Shown: piece after piece, positions 59,574 through 64,000 of the stretch
How the letters are laid out: every line of letters begins with the position of its first letter
Numbering within the stretch: the stretch's first letter is position 1
Assembly: GCA_014526335.1 (NCBI GenBank)
Contig: JACTAT010000341.1
Span: forward strand, 869,001 to 933,000
Length of the DNA: 64,000 nucleotides
Reading direction: 5' to 3'
DNA from: Chrysaora quinquecirrha
Taxonomy: Eukaryota; Cnidaria; Scyphozoa; Semaeostomeae; Pelagiidae
Position numbers and translations under genes: made by a program
Notes under the pieces: model-generated
The model's database searches: none
The model's input: the letters and a program-made list of their open reading frames with translations, nothing else
What the model was told of the DNA's origin: nothing

Positions 59574-59745
59574 TCACAGCTTGTTGCGTAGAAAAGGGGC
59601 AGAAAACACCAGTCCTTGGATTTTATTATCTTGCTAAAGCCTCAAGGGGCACGCACGTGACTGGCAATACCTCTGGGGAGTAAGAGACAGCGTTTACATG
59701 CGTTATTTTGAGATATTAGAGTGTCCTCTTGGGTGAGAATATCAA
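59574..59745. repeat. Direct repeat, copy 1 (partner at about 60241-60395)
   Basis: Both copies contain AGCTTGTTGCGTAGAAAAGG, CAGTCCTTGGATTTTATTAT, GAGACAGCGTTTACATGCGT and CCTCTTGGGTGAGAATAT in order. The first has about 27 extra bases in the middle. Confidence 0.9.
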
Positions 59746-59950
59746 TAAATTTGCATTGGCTACCGTAACGGAGAAATACGCTAAACGGTGCACTGTAAAA
59801 ATTATGATCAATATATTAGCAATGGCTACCGTAACGAAGAAATACGCTAAACGGTGCACTGTAGAAAAAATTATGATCAATATATTTGCATTGGCTACTG
59901 TAACGAAGAAATACGCAAAACGGCGCACTGTTAAAAAACATGAACAACAT
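59738..59950. repeat. Three-copy minisatellite, about 68-bp unit
   Basis: Units carry GGCTACCGTAACG, GAAATACGC, AAACGGTGCACTGT and ATGATCAATATATT. Both strands are open across it (plus 59729-60022, minus 59716-60006), as expected from a stop-poor repeat. Confidence 0.9.
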
Positions 59951-60240
59951 TCAAAAATGATAAGGACAATTAGCAGTAAAACTGTTATGACTTTGGTCGT
60001 AAACACCTCGTTACGGGCCTAATTTAAGAAAATATAAATATTGAATACCATGGGCCTAAAGCATTTGATATTTGCTTGGCATTATTCTCAACATATTTAG
60101 AGGCTTGACCTGCTTGCTGAAAAGGCTACTGTGGAGCTTTTTCCTCATAATTCTGTCAACTTCGTTTGCAGATACTTGCTCCTAGATATCAGGGTCATGT
60201 CAGCGACAGATTCTTTCCACGTCCAAATCTTTGCTTCGCT

Positions 60241-60395
60241 TTGAAGAATGTCAGCTTGTTGCGTAGAAAAGGGGCAGAAAACAACAGTCCTTGGATTTTA
60301 TTATCTTGCTAAAGCCTCAAGTGGAGTTAAGAGACAGCGTTTACATGCGTTATTTTGAGATTTTAGAGCGTCCTCTTGGGTGAGAATATTAGACT
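60241..60395. repeat. Direct repeat, copy 2
   Basis: Partner of 59574-59745, enclosing the minisatellite between them. Confidence 0.9.
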
Positions 60396-61738
60396 TTTTG
60401 GGGTTTCAAAACGAAACTAAGCAATCAGTATCAGAAAATAATAAGTAACCTCGCCTGGAATATGGACGCTATGCCTGCCTATGTAGTTAGTACCCAAATT
60501 GACTAAAATACCAAGGCAACCGTTTCTGCAATTACTGTACACAAGCTTCTCCTTTGAATACCAAGCACTCGGCACAAATTAAACTTTTCGTTGCAAATGA
60601 AGCTGTATTAAAAACGGACCCCTTCATCCCTGTATACAGTTTTTGTAGTCTAAGTCTGTAAAGACTAGCGCTAAGCACCATAAATACGAATGAAAAGTTC
60701 GTTCTTTTGGCATTATTAGGAATAAATTAGCAGGCTTTCCCTAACTTTGTATGCTAAATTAAAACAACTTCAGAGAGAGTATAACATTGATCTCAAATGC
60801 GCAGCTGCATGCCATTAATATGCTTCGCATGTTCTAAAGTTGTTTCAAAACACGGGGCCACGAGTTTAAAAGGCGCGGCCGCGCATCAAGTCATGCGGCC
60901 GCCAGTCTTGCCGCTAGTTTTAACTTTGAGAAGTTACGAGGATAAGTTGTCTAAATCGGCCACGGTAAAATCTCAGCAAAAGTAGGAACGGCAAAGTCGA
61001 ATGTTTCACTCAGGTTTTCAGCATTTTGCTTCGTTGATAGATGAGAGGGCAAAACGTGTCTAGTTTTCATCAGCTTTTCATTTCAACGGATCTGTTTTTG
61101 TTCATATAAAAAAATCAAAATTACCCTGCAATTCCAAAACTTAAGCAATAGTTTTTTATAATACCAAGTTTCATATTTTAACTTCATGAGAAATAATTAG
61201 TGTGATCCTTCTCTGTTTGAAAAATTATGCATTCTTTCGCTGATTAAAGCTACTGTAAAATTTTCTTCTAAAAATACTGAAAGCACAGCCTGAAATATTT
61301 TTAATTACGCACCAAATAAATGAATAAATCGTTGTATATACCAAATTTTCCCGCCGAAGCCGAAGTTTTAACCGCTGGGCCTCAGTGAGAAATATTTTGG
61401 TCCGACACCTTATCTATTCGTAAAAATACTTTTTTAGACCAAGTAAACTTTGTTCTTTGTAACTATATTCTATTGTCGCGTATTACCTCCTGAATTTGAT
61501 TTGCTTGGGAACTGTTGCAGGTTGGCAGCTTTCCAATGAAATCGCGACTCTCTGCCTTTCTGGAAATGCGGCTCTACAGTTTCGACTATTATTTCTGCTG
61601 AAAAAATTTGAGTCGCATTTCAAGCGTCAAGCAATTAGACTCGAAAACGGTAACTAAGACTCACGTGATAAGACTGCTAATTAGCTAAAAAATAATAAAT
61701 TTGCTACTCAGCGCTGACAATATTTTTTCATTTTGCAG
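60396..61738. other. Probable intron or intergenic DNA
   Basis: No exon recognised. A short CG-rich patch with two NotI-type GCGGCCGC sites lies at about 60874-60902. A 62-codon frame there (60797-60985) resembles nothing I know. Confidence 0.4.
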
Positions 61739-62011
61739 GTTTAACAGCAAAATCTTACTTCAGGGAAACAAATCTTGTTGCTATTGCTGGTAAAGATAGT
61801 CGAATTCTGCTATCATGTCCCCTATCTATTTACATTCCAGTGAAATGGATTAAAGATGGGACAGCTATACGAAAGACCAGGAAATATACATTCTCAGGTG
61901 GAAATCTTATTGTATCAAATGTAGAGGTACAAGATGAGGGTACATACACCTGTCAATCAACATTTCATGGTGAATCTGTCTATAGAGCAATATTCAATGT
62001 TGTTGTTAATA
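61739..62011 (+). CDS. Exon encoding one immunoglobulin-like domain
   Basis: A splice acceptor (TTTTGCAG ending at 61738) and a consensus donor (A-GTAAGT from 62012) bound 273 bases, exactly 91 codons, with phase 1 at both ends, the usual design of Ig-domain exons. The translation has the B-strand Cys (ILLSCP), the core Trp (VKWIKDG) and the F-strand DEGTYTC. This is an I-set-like or V-like adhesion or receptor domain. It is one exon of a larger host gene whose other exons are not identified in the window. It looks intact and is the only convincing host coding sequence here. Confidence 0.85.
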
Positions 62012-63339
62012 GTAAGTGTGACGTTTGCTTTTTGTAATATTTATTCTCACAAGACAAAAAATGCAGGGAAGTTTCTTATCAACATATTACGCCCTGAATT
62101 TGACACTGCATGCAGAATAATGCGGGAGGGGGGAGTTTGAGAATAACCGGAGTTGAAAATAGCTTGGTTTTCGAAAAAGAAAAAACCTAGGTAGAAGTGT
62201 GGGACGAAAGATGGTTTTGCAGAGAAAATATATCAAGCACATTGGGCTTTTTATCTGCTGCGGCTGTACGTTGTAAAGGTTCTTCTCTGTACATCAGAAG
62301 AAAGATACAAACATCTTCATTGCTGTACCGACATTTGTTCTTGACAGATGAAAATGTATCTTGTCCGCGACTTGTTCTAGAGGCATCAGGCATCTTGCAC
62401 TTGTATCTCCGTACTTCACACATCATACAACCATAACTAACATTTTACTCTGTTAGCATTTAATAACCGGCTACAGCAACATTGTGTTCAGAGACTTGAA
62501 GATAGTGACTGAGCAAACTGTTTTGCAGTCTTGTTCAATCTTGCATGCACAATATATCCGACAGAATTAGCTTTACATTGAACTGAAGAATTCACTCAAT
62601 CACTCTCTTGATCACTCTTTAATTCATCAATTCAATCACTCGTCACTAACAATCACTCATTAAATTATACTGACTAAATATGGGTTTCATAAATAAAAAT
62701 ATAAAGATAACGTGCGAGACTTGAATTTCTCTTCACTCGAGCGTAAATAACCCGTGCTATTCCGCACCAAATTAAACTCTTATTAGTAAATAGCTATTCG
62801 ACATAACACACAGAGTCAAATATTATCACCTTGTTCTTCTTAAATTTGCAGTTGTTAAGACTAGTCTTTGAGTATTCTTCTTTGAATTCTTCTTTGAGTA
62901 TAAATCATTGTTAACCTTTTCGATAATCATTCTACGTTTAACAGATTTGATGGAAAAGTAAGCAAATAATTTCAATAGTTGGACATTACAGAGTTCCACG
63001 ATATGCTCCAGTTTTCCTGCGGTCACTGGATACTTGCAGAACATCAAGCCTAGCTATTACTTTTCGAGACGGAGAACTCTGTGTTTCTTCAACCATCTTG
63101 CTTTTTCGCTTTTTGATCATTGATGTAATGACATCTTTCGGAGCTGGTAGCAAAAACGCTAGACACTAGTACCTATTAAAATTCATTTTAAATAGGTCAT
63201 TGAGCTAAATAGGTTTTACAGCTTGTTTCAGTGTTGTTAGTGTTATCTATAGATTTAATTTTTACTTGGAGAGAGACACTCCCAACTTGGGTGAAAGTGT
63301 TACGTAAGGCTTTTATCAAATAATTTCACATAATGTAAT
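62012..63339. other. Probable intron
   Basis: No further exon could be supported. A region open on both strands at 62187-62436 is not recognisable. Confidence 0.4.
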
Positions 63340-63830
63340 ATTTTTTCCATTTTTTTAATAATAAGTTATCTGGGCCAAGATGGCCTTTAACCTAACATAA
63401 CAATACATAATAGCAAACATAAAAGCAAATATAACGTTAACAGTATACAAGAACTTGATATAAAAAAATTAATCTTAACATGGAAGTGGAAAAATAGTCT
63501 AAATTATTGTTAGAAAAAAGAAACTAGTAGATAAAAAAATAAACTAAGCTTATTTTAGCAAAACAATTAGTTGTGTTTGAAAAAAGGAAGAATTAGAAAC
63601 AAATTAGATTACTTGTCAATAAAAAGAGAACATATTTCTGTTGTGCATATGAACCCATTAATACTTCAAAAGTAGGATCACAGATATAACAAGAATCTGA
63701 CAATATGATAGTTTCAGCCATAGTCAACAGAAGTGAGGACTGGTCTGGAAGTATTGTCCTAGTTTCTTTTGTTCTATTGAATTTGGCCACACAACTTCAA
63801 CGCGCAAATTATTTCGGTCATGTGATCTAA
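63340..63830 (-). pseudogene. LINE 3' end, minus strand
   Basis: A T-rich run, then a GGGCCAAGATGGCCTTTAACC segment, parallels the 3' end of the LINE at 25980 (GGCCGAGATGGCCCCTTACC). Only 3' UTR and perhaps a scrap of coding sequence are present. The upper edge is uncertain. Confidence 0.5.
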
Positions 63831-63894
63831 CTGAGGGGACAACAATCGAGAATCGACTGCAGAAGACACCAGGAAAGATCAGGAACGACGAGAA

Positions 63895-64000
63895 ATGTTC
63901 AGTTTATTATTTAAATTCGTGGATGAAGATAAGTGCAACATCGCGTATGATGTGCAGTTCAACTCGGCTACGGATGCTAATTTCTCAAGCAGGAAAATAG
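63895..64000 (+). CDS. Possible start of an ORF running off the window
   Basis: An ATG at 63895 after a purine-rich leader opens a frame that stays open to the window end (35 codons, MFSLLFKFVDEDKCN...). It is not recognised. The amino-acid pattern is plausible for a real N-terminus, but the stretch is too short to judge. Confidence 0.2.
   Translation, partial: MFSLLFKFVDEDKCNIAYDVQFNSATDANFSSRKI

Noticed and set aside
62187..62436. Possible exon with paired Cys, open on both strands
   Set aside because: No splice signals in a consistent frame and no recognisable domain on either strand.

Overview
This window looks like a transposon-rich stretch of nuclear DNA from an animal, most likely a cnidarian such as a coral or sea anemone. 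That placement is an inference. It rests on the AT-rich composition, the density and mix of Ty3/gypsy, CR1/L2-like, Penelope-like, Tc1-like and hAT-type elements, a eukaryotic rDNA fossil, and one immunoglobulin-like exon with GT-AG splice sites. There are no bacterial features.

Layout. 1-7238 is most of a young Ty3/gypsy retrotransposon (gag, protease-RT-RNase H, integrase, 3' LTR; the 5' LTR lies left of the window). It sits inside a decayed LINE that belongs to a large duplicated block. 7239-28440 is that block: a downstream flank, a CR1/L2-type LINE on the minus strand whose ORF1 carries an SGNH-esterase-like domain, and an upstream flank with a minisatellite. Two main copies (10809-17833 and 18227-28440) and the end of a third (7239-9699) are present and are decorated with short inverted-repeat elements. 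28441-37261 holds an unrecognised ORF, a GAT microsatellite, a Penelope-like RT scrap, an internally deleted gypsy copy, several MITEs and a strongly diverged 18S/28S rDNA pseudogene. 37262-44776 is a 7.5-kb minisatellite running into a 500-N assembly gap.

45277-52240 is a nest of insertions in an old gypsy integrase gene. The integrase is split at a TA by a 4.03-kb segment with Tc1/mariner-type ends. That segment contains both a broken Tc1-like transposase and a broken HUH-endonuclease/SF3-helicase (Rep/NS1-like) gene. The integrase is split again by a 1.73-kb hAT-like element with a perfect 8-bp target duplication. 52335-59215 is a plus-strand copy of the same esterase LINE, itself split by a 2.8-kb unidentified insertion. 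59216-64000 is mostly non-coding, with a short repeat cluster, one Ig-domain exon (61739-62011), a LINE tail and the possible start of another ORF.

How the parts relate. Apart from the Ig exon, and possibly two small ORFs, everything recognisable is mobile DNA or satellite. The most useful information is the order of nesting: copies interrupted by one insertion can be read against uninterrupted copies elsewhere in the window, which gives empty-site evidence for several elements. The strongest candidate for something undescribed is the Tc1-ended 4-kb segment that carries a Rep-like gene.
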